Shown in pieces: positions 50,675-61,949 of a DNA stretch of 64,000 nt. The position numbers were made by a program, and so were the translations under genes. This stretch comes from Tolypeutes matacus (taxonomy: Eukaryota > Chordata > Mammalia > Cingulata > Chlamyphoridae), in the NCBI GenBank assembly GCA_026826555.1, contig JAKSZT010054215.1:26425103-26489102 (forward strand), read 5' to 3'. The notes below the pieces were generated by a model. It searched no databases. It had not been told where the DNA came from and saw only the letters and a list, made by a program, of their open reading frames with translations. The number at the start of each line of letters is the position of its first letter. Positions within the stretch are counted from its first letter, which is position 1.

Positions 50675-52031
50675 TTGGCTCCTACTAAACAACCAGCGAG
50701 GGAGAAAGGGCAGGAGGCCCTAAAGAGAAAAACTGCACCCAGAATAAATACTCTAGTAAGCCAGATGCCAAGACACCAACAAAAAATTACAATCCACACC
50801 AAGAAACAGGAAGATATGGCCCATTTAAAGGAACAAGATAAGCCTCCAGATGACATAAAGGAGTTGAGACAACTAATCATAGATGTCCAAACAAATCTCC
50901 TTAATAAATTCAATGAGATGGATAAAGAAATTAAGGGTATTAATAAGACATTGAAGGGAAGCAGATATGGCTCAAGTGGTTGGAATCCCATTTACCATAT
51001 GTGAGGCCCTGGGTTCAATTCCCAGGGCCTCCTAATGAAGGCAAGCCGGCCCGCATGGCACGGTGAGCTGATGGCCCACGGGGTGCGGGGAGGCGCGGTG
51101 AGCTGGCGCAGCAAAGACGACACAACAAAGGGAGATAAGCAGACACAGAAAAATGCACAGCAAATGAATACAGCAAGCACAAGCAGCGGGGGGTGGTGGT
51201 GGAAATAAATAAATAAAATAAATCTTTAAAAAAAAAGAAGATGACATTGGATGAGCACAAAGAAGAATTTGAAAGCATACATAGAAAAATAGCAGATCTT
51301 ATGGGAATGAAAGGTGCAATAGATGAAATAAAAAATACACTGGAATCATATATATGTAATAGCAGATTTTAGGAGGCAGAAGAGAGGATTGGTGAGCTTG
51401 AAGAAATGGTCTCTGAAAGTGAACATACAAAATACAGATGAAGAAAAGATTGGAAAAACTTGAACAAGTTCTCAGGGAACTAAACAAAAGCAAGAGAAGT
51501 GCAAACATATGTGTCATGGGTGTCCCAGAAGAAGAAGAGAAGGGAAGAGGGGCAGAGGGAATATTTGAAGAAATAATGGTAGAAAATTTCCCAACCCTAC
51601 AGAAGGACATAGATATCCATGTCCAAGAAGCATGATGTAATCCCATCCAAAAGAATCCAAATAGACCAATTCTGAGACACATACTGATCAGAACGTCAAA
51701 TGTCAAAGACAAAGAGAGAATTCTAAGAGCAGCAAGAGAAAAGCCATGCATAACATATAAGAGATACCCAATAAGATTAAGTGCTGATTTCTCACCAGAA
51801 ACCATGGAGGCAAGAAGATGGTGGTATGATATATTTAAGAAACTGCAAGAGCAAAACTTCCAGCCAATAGTCTTATATCCAGCAAGATTGTCTCTCAAAA
51901 ATGAGGGTGAATTTAGAATATTCACAGAGAGACAGAAACTGAGAGAGTTTGTAACAAAGAGACCTGCTTTGCAGGAAATACTAAAGGGTGTGCTAGAGCC
52001 TGAAAAGAAAAGACAGAAGAGAGAGGCCTGA
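50675..52031 (+). pseudogene. L1-B ORF1 (RNA-binding chaperone), degraded
   Basis: The start at 50675 (MAPTKQPAREKGQEALKRKTAP) fits a basic L1 ORF1 N-terminus. A coiled coil follows (KELRQLIIDVQTNLLNKFNEMDKEIKGINKTL) until the SINE at 50955. After the SINE the coiled coil continues to about 51437. The RRM segment 51438-51635 contains ANICVMGVPEEEEKGRGAEGIFEEI. The C-terminal domain 51804-52031 contains ARRWWYDIFKKLQEQNFQPIVLYPARLSL and ends KRQKREA. Stops lie at about 51369, near 51435 and at 51636, and one frame change occurs before 51438. Domain content is otherwise complete, unlike ORF2. Confidence 0.85.
50955..51237 (+). mobile_element. DAS-type SINE with long body, inside L1-B ORF1
   Basis: Head 'ggaagcagatatggctcaag' with B box 'gggttcaattcccagggcct', a GC-rich body ('ggcccgcatggcacggtgag'), 'caaatgaatacagcaagcac', then a G/T-rich run and 'aataaataaataaaataaat' tail. 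Possible duplication: 'taagacattg' at 50944 against 'gatgacattg' near 51239. It must have inserted after L1-B. Confidence 0.85.
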
Positions 52032-52114
52032 AAGAGAGTATAGGAATGAAGATTACATCAATAAAAGTAACTAAAAGTGTCAAAAGAGTGGTGAAAATAA
52101 AATATGAGAGATAA

Positions 52115-52790
52115 AACCCAAATATTCAGGAATAAACTTAGCCAATGATGTAAAGCACTTGTTTCAGAAAACTACAACTCATTGTTAAAAGAAATTTTAA
52201 AAAGACATAAATAATTGGAAGAACATTCCATGCTAACAGATTGAAAGACTATATATCATTAAGATGTCAATTCTACTAAAATTGATTCAATGCAATCTCG
52301 ATAAAAATTCCACCAGCATTTTTTTAAATAAATGGAAAACATGATTACCAAATTTATTTGGAAGGGTAAGGGGTCCTGAATAGCCAGAAATATCTTAAAA
52401 AAGAAAAGCGAAGTTGGAGGACTCTCATTTCCGGACTTTAAGTTGTATTACCTAGCTACAGTGGTAAAAAATAGCATGGTACTGGCATAAAGACAGACAC
52501 ATAGACCAATGTAACTGAACTGATCATTCAGAAACAGACCCTTACATCTATGGTCAAGTGATTTTTGACTAGCTTGTCAAACCCACAGATGGCTCTATTC
52601 AACAAATGGTGCTGAGAAAACTGGATATCCATAGCAAAAGAAGGAAAGAGGACCCCTATCTCACACTTTATACAGAAATTAACTCAAAATGAATAAAAAA
52701 CCTAAATATAAAAGCAAGAACCATAAAGCTTCTAGAAGAAAATGTAGGAAAATATCTTCAAGAATTGGTGGTAGGTGGTGGATTCTTAAA
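52115..52790 (+). pseudogene. L1-B ORF2 fragment downstream of the RT core
   Basis: Begins with 'ttcaggaataaacttagcca' (F/YLGINL...) and 'gaaaactacaactcattg', which in L1 follow the reverse transcriptase palm. It continues through 'attggaagaacattccatgc' (WKNIPC) and ends near 'gtaggaaaatatcttcaaga' (VGKYLQ). Nothing before or after this segment of ORF2 is present: no endonuclease, no FADD box and no terminal cysteine motif. Stops and small indels also occur inside it. Confidence 0.8.
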
Positions 52791-53159
52791 GGAGTTGAGA
52801 GGAGGACTGAGATGGACTACTGATATTTAATGTAGAAGTTTTAATTAGCTTTACTGTAGAGGTGTAGAAATGTACATAGTTGATGGTAACATATTATAGT
52901 GAGTAACAGCTGGTTTATAAATGGGGATGTGGCTGAGAATGGTAGTCTAGGGATGTAAATGCCAATTGACAGAAAGCTAGAGAATAATCTAGGGACTGAA
53001 TAGCACAGTAAACCCAGAGGTGGATGAGAATTGTGGTTGATGGTACAGATGCAAGAGTGACCTTTGTGAGCTAGAGCAGATGTACATTACTATCGCAGGG
53101 TGGTGGGAATGTGGAGAAGCATGAGAGAAATACAACTGGAGAGACCTATGGGCTGTGGT

Positions 53160-53880
53160 TAACAGTATTGTAATATTCTTGCATCTATGCCGAAGATGTA
53201 CTGTGTTGATAATGGGGGGAGTATGGAAAAATGTATGCCAGATGTACACTATAGACCTGGTAATAATCGGACAATATTATCTCATAATCTGTAACAAGTG
53301 TTCCACCACAGTGTGGTGTGTTGATAGAGGGGTGTTGTTTGGGAATTCTGCACATGTGCATGATTGTTTTGTAAGTTTACATCTTCTGTCATAAAAATGT
53401 ATTTTAAAAATTATAATAATAGGGTGGGTTGGAGGAAAAATACACCAAGTGTAAGATAAGGACTATAATTAATAGTAAGATTTGACAATATTCTTTCATA
53501 ATTTGAAACAAATGTCTCATGACACTGCAAGGTATTGGTGGAGGGTTGATGTATGGGACCCCTGTATGATGCTGTGAATGTTTGCTTTGTAAGTTCACAA
53601 CTTTTACTATACACTTATTGTTTATGTATGTTCATGTATAAATGATATAAAAATAATAATAATAGGGTGGGTTGGGAAAAATACTTTGATTAGTAGTAAT
53701 ATTTTGAAGATGCGCTTTAATCATTAGTTAAAAATGTTTAACAATGCAAGGTATTGTGGGAGGGTGAGGTATGAGAGCCCTATATGATGTCATGTATGTT
53801 TATTTTGTAAGGTCACAACTATTCTTATACACTTATTGTTTATATATGTTCATGTATGAGTGGTATACTTCAATAAATTA
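53160..53880 (+). repeat. Triplicated 218-bp unit in the L1-B 3' UTR
   Basis: The landmark 'gtaag-t-acaact' occurs at 53371, 53589 and 53807, exactly 218 bp apart each time. 'agggtgggttgg' recurs at 53421 and 53664. Each unit resembles an L1 3' terminus (loss of '...ctgcaaggtattg...gggagggt' motif order is only partial). Units are diverged, so the triplication is old. Confidence 0.85.
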
Positions 53881-53923
53881 AAAAAACAAACACACACCAC
53901 CACCAACAACAAAAAACTACAGC

Positions 53924-54910
53924 TAGCTGTATACAATCTAGAAATCAATTCATTGCATAGACCCAGTCATCTTCCTGCTGCAGGCAGTTGGAGTTCCCTT
54001 GACGACTTCCCAGTGGAAGCAGCTGGGTAAGGAAGAGCTCATTCTTTTTAGAATTTCCTAATAAAGAATCTACATCTTTGGGGACTTGCAGAAGCATCAA
54101 GCATCACTGTCTTCCCAGCTTTCCCTGTAAGGTAGACAGGTGGGGGTGGCAGGGGCAGATAATTGAATTAAATACAGTGATTGAATACGAAAGCCATGCC
54201 TGTGTCTCAGGGGACACGTGCTTTCTGGAGAGCTGACATCCTCTTTCCTTTTCAAGTTAGATTGACACTGACTGGATTGCCTGTAGAAAGTTGTTGGAGT
54301 TGCCCTTTGCAACAACCTTGCCTGCTAAGTGAGAATGGGAGAAATTCTGCATTTGGGGTTTCATTGGAAGACATCTTTCCTCACAGTTTCTGCTTAAGTT
54401 CGAAGTATTATTAATTCAGTTCACATCTTTTCCACAGGCAGGCCAGTCACTGCCAATCTGACTTGCTGCATTGCCCGTTGGTACTCTTGTGATACGGTAC
54501 ACTGAGAGGGATCAGCGAACTGCAAATCAATGTCAGACACCTCATGGGCTACTCCAGACACAAGCTCTGATATTCTTTGCTATTCTTTGATTCCTTTTTG
54601 TATTTTTTCTTGGTTCTGGCCTTCTTCCTTACTGAGAAGAGGAAATACTAACTGAATTCAATAAATACAGACTTGAAGAATGTTCTGACTGAGGAATATA
54701 GCACTATACCAAGGGAACAAGTCAGCAATGAGGATGCCTATTGAGAAAGCTGGAAAACCGACTGTAATGTGTCCAGTTGAGAGGCTAACACACCCTCTGA
54801 GCAGACCTCAAAACACTTATTTCACGGTTTAATAAAACAAGAGAAGTCCTTGAACAAGTACTCTTTCACAACTTTCTCACCCTTAGATGCTGTTACTTCC
54901 TCACTGAAAG
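53924..54910. other. Unique DNA, nothing recognised
   Basis: Moderate GC content, with short frames on both strands but no family signature or credible exon. Confidence 0.35.
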
Positions 54911-54914
54911 AGGT

Positions 54915-55165
54915 AGATGTAGTGGATTGAATTGTGTTGCAGTAAAGAGCTATTCAAGTCTTAACCCTTGGTACCTGTGAATGTGGCCTCATTTGGAGAT
55001 TGGGTCTTTGCAGACAAAATCAAGTCAAGATGAGATCATACTGGATTAGGGAGGTATCTTTACAAGAAGAGGAGAGGAAACACAGAGGGAAGGAGCTATG
55101 TGGTGAAGGAGCTTACCAATGAGTGCTAGGAAAAAAGATGGCATAAAACAATAATCAAAAGGCAA
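54915..55165 (+). mobile_element. MaLR (MLT1-like) LTR fragment, sense
   Basis: 'gtagtggattgaattgtgtt' followed by 'gaatgtggcctcatttggag', 'gggtctttgcagacaaaatc' and 'gatgagatcatactggatta' is the standard MLT1 order. The 3' part with the polyadenylation region is missing or too diverged. Confidence 0.8.
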
Positions 55166-55204
55166 ACCTAGAAAATGAGTTTATTCTGCATGAGTAAGGG
55201 TGAC

Positions 55205-55345
55205 TGTCTAATTCATTATCCAGACTGGGACATTTTAAGCTCCTTGAGGGGAGAAACTTTGTTCACCATTCTCATGCCAAGGCCAAGAATAGTTACTGGC
55301 ACATAGTAAGTGTTTATTTAAAATTTATTGGAATGAATTAATGAT
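55205..55345 (+). mobile_element. L2 or MIR-type 3' end, sense
   Basis: 'gctccttgaggggagaaact' and 'tactggcacatagtaagtgt' followed by 'ttattggaatgaat' match the mammal-wide L2 3' terminus. Confidence 0.65.
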
Positions 55346-57669
55346 TGATAGTTTACCAACCCTCAAAAGGACAGCCATAATAATGTGAAATATTTTGTCA
55401 CCTTGCACAACTTTCATTTGTAGAACTGCATACCCTTCACACATAGATTCAGAAGTAAGCGATATCTTTGCATCTCTAAGACCGGGCAAGCAGATGGTGA
55501 CTATTATTTTTCTCCTTTATGAGGTGGGCTTACATTTAAAAGTGGGATACCAGATTAGAATTCCCTCAGAAAATACAATTAAATCCCATTGGGCTTATGT
55601 TTTATTTTTCAACTGGAGTCAGGTTGGAAAAGAAAATATGCAAATATCTACATTACATTTGAAAATTATTTGAAAATGTGGACTTCAGGCCAAAGGGGTC
55701 AGAAACGAGATAGCATGAAGAAAGCACAGAATCCTGATGTCCCAAGTCTCTTTCTCTGTGTACAATAGAGATTGTTCTGAGAGTAGACTGTGAGGCAGGG
55801 TAGAAATATGTTAAATGAAATTTCCTGGAAATAAAAGCCAATGAACTTTTCAAATATTCATGGTAAATGTCTAGAGTATTTTGGCTGTGACCTAACTCAC
55901 AGCAAAATATAATTTAACGTAAAATTACTAAAAGTCAATTATACTTTTTAAAGGTTGAAGTTAAAGACAAGAGGCGACACCGTAATTTCCTCCCAACAGC
56001 CGTGGGTCTTCCACCACAGCCATCAGTTCAGGGTTTTGTTTTAAAATGAAAACTGAAAAATAAAAATTAACTGTCTACATTGCAAGTGAAAAATGACAGG
56101 GGAACATATTGGGTTCTTTGGGATTCTCCTTACAACGTAGGTTCAGATAACACTGTTAGTATTTATTCTCATATACTCTCAAAGCTTTCCTGCATTAGCT
56201 ACAACAGGCCACCCTGTGAGTTTTCAAGCAAAATAATCATTCTTTTCCTTATAAATTCATTTTAGCAGCACTTGTGTTTCAATTTGCTACAAGTCCTCTG
56301 GCACTTATTAACATTCAGAGTGGTACAGAGGCACCTCACGCAAATGTGGCTTCTTCATCCAACAAAATGCACATTTTCTGTTTGGCAATCAACATTCCAT
56401 TAATAGCACGTTAAAGCTGGAACGGACTTAATAGGACCTATTTCACTCCTCACCTCCTGCCCTCCCAAATATTACTGCAAAGATCAGGTGTCTTGACTTT
56501 CAAGTCATCTTGTTACATACAAGAAGAACTTTTTTTCTTTTTTCTTTCTACCTTTCCACTCTGCAAAATTCCACTAAGAATATGCAGACCAGAATCTCAA
56601 GCTGCTGTAAAACTTGTGTCAAGCTTATCTTTAATCGAACACATTTTAGTATCCTAAATTTTGCCTTATAATGAAATTGGAAGTAAAATCATTACCATAT
56701 ACATATATATTTGTCAGTACATCAGATACTTTTCAGTTTTTAGAAAATAAAAATTGGCATAAAAGTAGTCATGCACTAAACTTAGTTTTCATTTATTTTT
56801 TATATCTATTATAAAGGATCATGTTACTAACACACATGCACACACACACATACCAGCACAAAAATGGGTCAGCACTACGCCCAGGAGAAGAAATTCGATG
56901 TGTCTCCTTTGATCTACTATATAAAATTTGTAAAACACTTGGTTTTTCCATTAAAAGAAATTAAAGATAAACATGCCTCAAATGAACAGGCATAGAAAAA
57001 ATGAAAGACCTGAAGTTCTAGACTTTTCTCGCCCTCCATCTGTACTAGCTTTTGAATCTAATATATTTAATTCCTAGGCTTTCCAGAGTTTTTTCCTATA
57101 AAATAGTGAGGTAAGAACCATCCTAACCACAGTCAGCAAGTCAGTCCACAAATCATGTAAGGTTTCTTGAAGATAAAATCTATATGAATCATGTGAATCT
57201 CCTACTGTGTGGGAAGGAAAGGAGTCCCATGGTAGTTGAATGCTAGTCTAATGGGAGGTGAGTAGGCAGAGTGTCAGAGTTCCTGAAAGGAATGGTGTAG
57301 AAACATGACATTTTATTTAGGGAGCAGAAAGATGGGAGAGGAAGAGCAAACACTTATTTTGCCAGGCCACATTTAATTGGGTCAAGCAATGACTATAGCT
57401 TGTTTGCCACAATTTGAGAAATCTATAAACTGTAGATAGTAGTATTTAGTACAAACTTAATATACTTCAATAGTGATTTAAAAATTCACACTAATATATG
57501 TAAAGTTAAAAAAAAAAACTTTACCATTTGTATTAATTTGAAGATTTTTATATTTCCTTTAATTAAATTTATTAAGCATACTATTTTTAAATAAAAAATG
57601 TCTATTGCTATAACCCCATCCTCTCTAGACTGCATTATGCTGAAAATCTAGGTAAAGAAAATTCCAAAT
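55346..57669. other. Mostly unique AT-rich DNA
   Basis: No supported gene. Short CA-rich runs near 56834. The 92-codon frame at 55395-55673 lacks a family signature. Confidence 0.4.
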
Positions 57670-57860
57670 GAAAGCACGCCATGCATCCATTCATTGCTCA
57701 TTTTTCCATTCAACAAACATTTATTGAGTATCTACAGTATCTACTAGATACTGTAGGAAGCCATAGCTAAGTGGGATGCTGAGGTTTGTTAGTTATGGGA
57801 CTACCTACCTGGAAAAGAGCCTCTAGGGATAATTGAAGAGGAGGAAACAAAATGTTACCA
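57670..57860 (-). mobile_element. L2 3' end, antisense
   Basis: 'attcaacaaacatttattga' followed by 'gtatctacagtatctacta' and 'gatactgtaggaagc' is the reversed L2 terminus. Confidence 0.65.
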
Positions 57861-57932
57861 AGTACAATTTATCACTACTACCAAGTGTCAACTCCCCTGA
57901 TGCTTAGACTTCTCTTTGCCCAAGGAGGTTTT

Positions 57933-58791
57933 ATTTATTTTTTTATTGTGGGTAAAAATAAAATTTTTCACAATAAATACCAATAGTAGTAAAATGATAT
58001 ATAAATATATATGCATTTATGTGCATTTGCTTACATAAATGTTTTATATATATATATATTATTATTATTATTATTATTTTTTAAAGGTGCTTAGATTACC
58101 TAAATATTCCACAGAAATTACAGGGATTCCCATGTTCCCCACCTCCCACACCGCCCACAACATCCCACATAAACATCCTTCATCAGTGTGGCACATCACC
58201 TGCCATGGATATACACATCCTGGGGCCTTGCCACCAAGCATAGACCACAGTTCACATCGTAGATCACACTCTCTCCCACACAGTTCTGAATGGTATATGC
58301 TGATTTAAAATGGCCTACATCCGTCACCACAACGGCACTCAGGACAACCCCCAAGTCCTGAAAAAGCCCCTGTATTTCAACTGCATTTCCCCTCCCTGTT
58401 CCGAAAGTGTCCAGTGGCCACCGGCTTTACCTCACTGTTATAATTTCTTCCATTGCTAGAATCACAATATGTGTACTTCAGAATACCATCAAGTCCACTC
58501 TAGTCCATAGTTCTTCCCCCAATCCTGAGGGGACTGGGATGGTGATGTCCACTCCAACTCCAAGTGAGAGAGGGCTTATATCCCATGGACTGTGGATGGC
58601 ATTATCCTGCCTGCAGCTGCAGGCCCTTTCCATTCCCTGGGATGGCCGTTACCCATCGCTGTCTCCTCGCCAGGTGACTTGGATGAGCCCATTGAGCTGT
58701 AGGGTAGGAGTTGCAGCTTCACCGAGATTCCAGGCACAGCTGGCCCATAGGTAGGTCAGAGGCTCCAGTCTCTGCAAGGACACCTAAAAAC
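57933..58791 (-). mobile_element. 5'-truncated L1 3' UTR, antisense, long-tail class, recent-looking
   Basis: A perfect 17-bp duplication, 'ttgcccaaggaggtttt', lies at 57916-57932 and 58792-58808. Read in reverse, the insert begins 'tttaggtgtccttgcagaga' and ends with the TA repeat, the long-tail extension and an A-rich tail. All of it is 3' UTR, so it has no coding capacity. The intact duplication suggests it is younger than most neighbours. Confidence 0.9.
58045..58079. repeat. (TA)n(ATT)n microsatellite in the L1 tail
   Basis: A TA run of about 14 bases passes into about seven ATT units. Confidence 0.9.
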
Positions 58792-58808
58792 TTGCCCAAG
58801 GAGGTTTT

Positions 58809-60629
58809 GACAAGAATGTGATCACTGAGGTATTTTTAAGGGGATATTACAAAGGGAAGTAGGGTAAAGGAGATAGAGATGGAGGAACTGGAAATTGGAA
58901 ATGACCTCTCCCTTGTCTCCCATCAGAGTGAGTCTGCCCATTTCCCCCATTTCCCCCTTCCCAGCTCCAGACTACAGGCATCTCTGGTGGGAATTCTGGA
59001 ATAAATGTGGGGGGAGGGGCAATCAGGGGTGGGTGGTGGGAGTATCTGCCTCTCCCTATATCTCCTGGTAGTACTGCACACTTTGGAAAGGGGTTCGATC
59101 GCCTTTCTGAAGATGTTCTAAATCATATCACTCTGAAGCCTATTTTACTAACTAGAATCATACGGAATTATACATCCCTTGCTAAACAGGCCACAGTCCC
59201 AGTAGTGCTGAGTAAGCTGGCTTCTGGGCCAGTCTATAATGTTCAATTGGTAGCAAGGGAGCTACAAAGTGGTAAGCTCGGATATGATGACTAATCAATC
59301 AGAATTTGAAAGCTCTTGCACAGGGAATTCTGGGAAACTTCAATGAGGCTTTGGAAGCTATTCTAAAGAAAAAGAAAAGGCTGAGGAAAAAGCTAGGTTT
59401 TTTCACCCTCCTTGGGTTTGAACAGCTGTCATCTGTCTCAGAGTGGGAATGCTTTTCCTAAGTAAAAATCTCATTTACATACTATAGAAAGTAGAGGAAA
59501 ATCAGTGAATAAACACATTTAGTATCAGTTCCCAGCTAATAATTACGACCCTTTCTTATTCCCTGAAGTCTCAATTGAAAAGAACTGAAGCTTCACAACA
59601 TTAGTTTTCGGAGCCAGACTTTTAAAGATGATTCTTAGAGGGAATGTCCTGATCTTTCTCTGCACAGCAATACAGTGCTGTTGGAATTTTGCTAATAATA
59701 CCCCAAGCTCCACCTGTTACTAACTAAGTAGAAATAATTCTACAGAGGTTGCAAGTGAAATCATGCTGCCCAATGTGAATTTTCCCAATGCTTAGGCTAC
59801 AGCATCCAAAAGCAATTCCTTTATTAAAGGCAAGCACCCTCCCCACTCCATTTATAATTTCTTTTCATTCATACACATCATCCAGAAGTTAAATTACATT
59901 TGCCATACTTGTTTACTAGATAGCAATCCTGTGAACAGTCCTTAAATTAAAAAAAAAAAAAAAATATTTCCACCATATTCTAAACAATATGTTTTCAGGT
60001 TTTCACAGGAAAAAAAAATCCTATTGGTTAAAACCATTGGAAAATTATACTGACATATATACCTTGGAGATCATTTTATATATAGTGTGTGATATTTTTG
60101 AATTTTAGGGCACTGGAAAATTATCTCTTTCTAAAAGAAGGTCTCTCAGCTTTCTCATAAATAAAAATGGTTATTATCACTCATAAATAAAATGCTACAA
60201 TCCTCTCAATTACCTTTTGACAAGTCAGTGATTTAATTATAGTCCATATAATTTTAGTATGGAGTATAATAATCCATTTTAAATGTTAGAAAAATGGTGT
60301 TTAATTATTCAGAAGATCCAAACAGTCAGTATGTCAATATTTTTTTGACTATAGCAAACAGCAAAAGCAAGTTCAATGTATTTATTTATGTACATATATA
60401 GAAGGTATCTTCTTAGGTGCATTTAATAGGTTTATTTATTTTTAGATGTTTATATGTATGGTCACTCATTTGGAAATCTCACAACAATACAGCTCTTTAT
60501 TATATAATATTTGAATTATCATGGGTCAAATCAAGTCCGCAAATATAAAAACTATCTCATTAGTGCACATTGAATGTTCTCTTTCCTGACAACACTGCAA
60601 CATTTCACTCTGTGAAAACTTTTTCCCAT
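58809..60629. other. Mostly unique DNA
   Basis: No supported gene apart from the weak open frame at 59007-59294. A long A run lies at 59948-59963. Confidence 0.35.
59007..59294 (+). other. Unassigned 95-codon open frame; possible pseudogene fragment
   Basis: Residues from about 25 on (GKGFDRLSEDVLNHITLKP...) look more protein-like than the Gly-rich start. A second frame immediately downstream (59300-59450) is strongly basic (EAILKKKKRLRKK). I recognise no family, see no exon boundaries and find no A tail. It could be a frameshifted processed pseudogene or chance. Confidence 0.2.
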
Positions 60630-60634
60630 TCCCT

Positions 60635-61400
60635 AATTCATATAGTAAACACTCCTCGAATGCCTACTATGTACAAGGCATGACTCAATGAAGAAGTCAA
60701 ACCAAAAGTGTTCTTATATCCTACAGCGATGAGATTAAAAAGGCTGGCAGGAGTTAAATTGTGGAGGGTGTGATTCATTAAATTTAAAGTTTTAAGATTA
60801 TCTTGCAGAAAATAGAAAGTTATTGAAGAATACTTGATCAACTTTGAAGTTTTGGAAAAGTCAGAGACAATTGTGTGTGCATGTGTGTGTGTGTTTATCC
60901 AGAGGCAGGGAATTGAATTGGATGCTAATCCAACATTCAGATTGACATTACAAGGGTAAGAGAGTAAAAGGAGGGAGCTTCCAGGGAATTCATGGAAGGG
61001 AGTACAGATCAAGGCATGTTAAGAAGGAGGACTATAATAAATCATTATTGAGTGATTGGGGCAATGGGCAATTGAAGGGGATGAGTCTAAGATGACACCC
61101 GGGTTTCTGCTTTGGTAACTGTGTCGATGGTGCCATTTATTGGCATGGAGAATAAAAGGAAGAAGAAGTTTTGGGACAAAGATGGTATGTTTAATTGTGG
61201 GTATGTTGGTATTTAGATGTCTGTAGGATATTGAGAAGGAAATGTCCAGTGGGCATTAGATATACACATCTGGAAGTCAAAGGTGAGATCTTAGATGGAG
61301 GCAGAGATTTAGGAGTCTTAAGTGAATAGTAGTTAAAACCAAGAAAAGGGATTAGATTGCCTGGGAAAACATGATGTAATTTAATAAAGAAGCAAACAGA
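60635..61400 (-). mobile_element. L2 LINE, antisense: 3' end and ORF2 remnant
   Basis: The reversed 3' terminus ('gaatgcctactatgtacaag') is followed by the reversed L2 coding remnant. Landmarks in L2 order are 'aagatgacacccgggtttct' near 61090, 'ggtgccatttattggcatgg' near 61129 and 'atgtccagtgggcattagat' near 61243. Open frames are broken. A TG-rich microsatellite (60872-60894) sits inside. Confidence 0.75.
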
Positions 61401-61575
61401 GCCCTGTAGGTCAATAACAATTGGGAACAGGAAAGGAACAGACAGATCAGGAGTACCAGGGATGGGTAAAGAAAAGAAGATAACAAAACAAAACAAAAAC
61501 ATCTTAAAAGCCAAGGGAAGAGAGAATTTTAGTGGGAAGTAGTGGTCCAGAGTCTCAAAATTAGAAGTCAAATTT

Positions 61576-61770
61576 AGGATTGCCAGATTTAGTAAGTAAA
61601 AATGCAGAAGTACCAATTAAATTTGAATTTCAGGTAAACAATAAATAATTTTTAGTATAAGTATATCCCAAATATAGTACGGGACATGCTTATATTTTAA
61701 AAGAATCATTTTTTTTTTCACCTGAAATTTAAATTGTCTGGGTGTACTGTATTTTTACCTGGCCATCCTA
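61576..61770. mobile_element. Palindromic MITE-like DNA-transposon fossil
   Basis: The ends are mutually complementary over tens of bases: 'aggattgccagattt' on the left against 'ctggccatccta' on the right, and 'taaatttgaatttcaggt' against 'cacctgaaatttaaatt'. The whole 195-bp unit can fold on itself. I recall a mammal-wide element of this form but cannot name it. Confidence 0.7.
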
Positions 61771-61949
61771 TCAAATTATACAAGAACTATAAAGATTCCA
61801 TTGCTTCTGACAATAATAGCCTTTATTAACCACATTTACAGAATAATTTGTTAGATTGTTTAAATCTAGTTGCCATGAGCTGATGAATGGATGGGAAAGG
61901 GGTAAGGAAATGAATTCTAAATTTAAAATATTCTTTTGAAGTCTTTGCT

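Larger units (their letters stand above)
49373..53909 (+). mobile_element. L1-B: internally deleted L1 with target-site duplication
   Basis: The flanks 'aaaaagctccagct' (49359-49372) and 'aaaaaactacagct' (53910-53923) agree at 12 of 14 bases and fix both ends. Order inside: 5' UTR with two 397-bp units (49373-50674), ORF1 (50675-52031) split by a SINE, a short inter-ORF stretch, a 670-bp piece of ORF2, and a 3' UTR of three 218-bp units with A tail. Endonuclease, reverse transcriptase core and C-terminal cysteine region are missing. This is either a half-L1 (HAL1-like) non-autonomous element that inserted in this form, or a full L1 deleted after insertion. Confidence 0.85.

Noticed and set aside
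51299..51925. A 208-codon minus-strand open frame, the longest in the window
   Set aside because: It is the antisense shadow of L1-B ORF1, whose RRM and C-terminal domain read clearly on the + strand.
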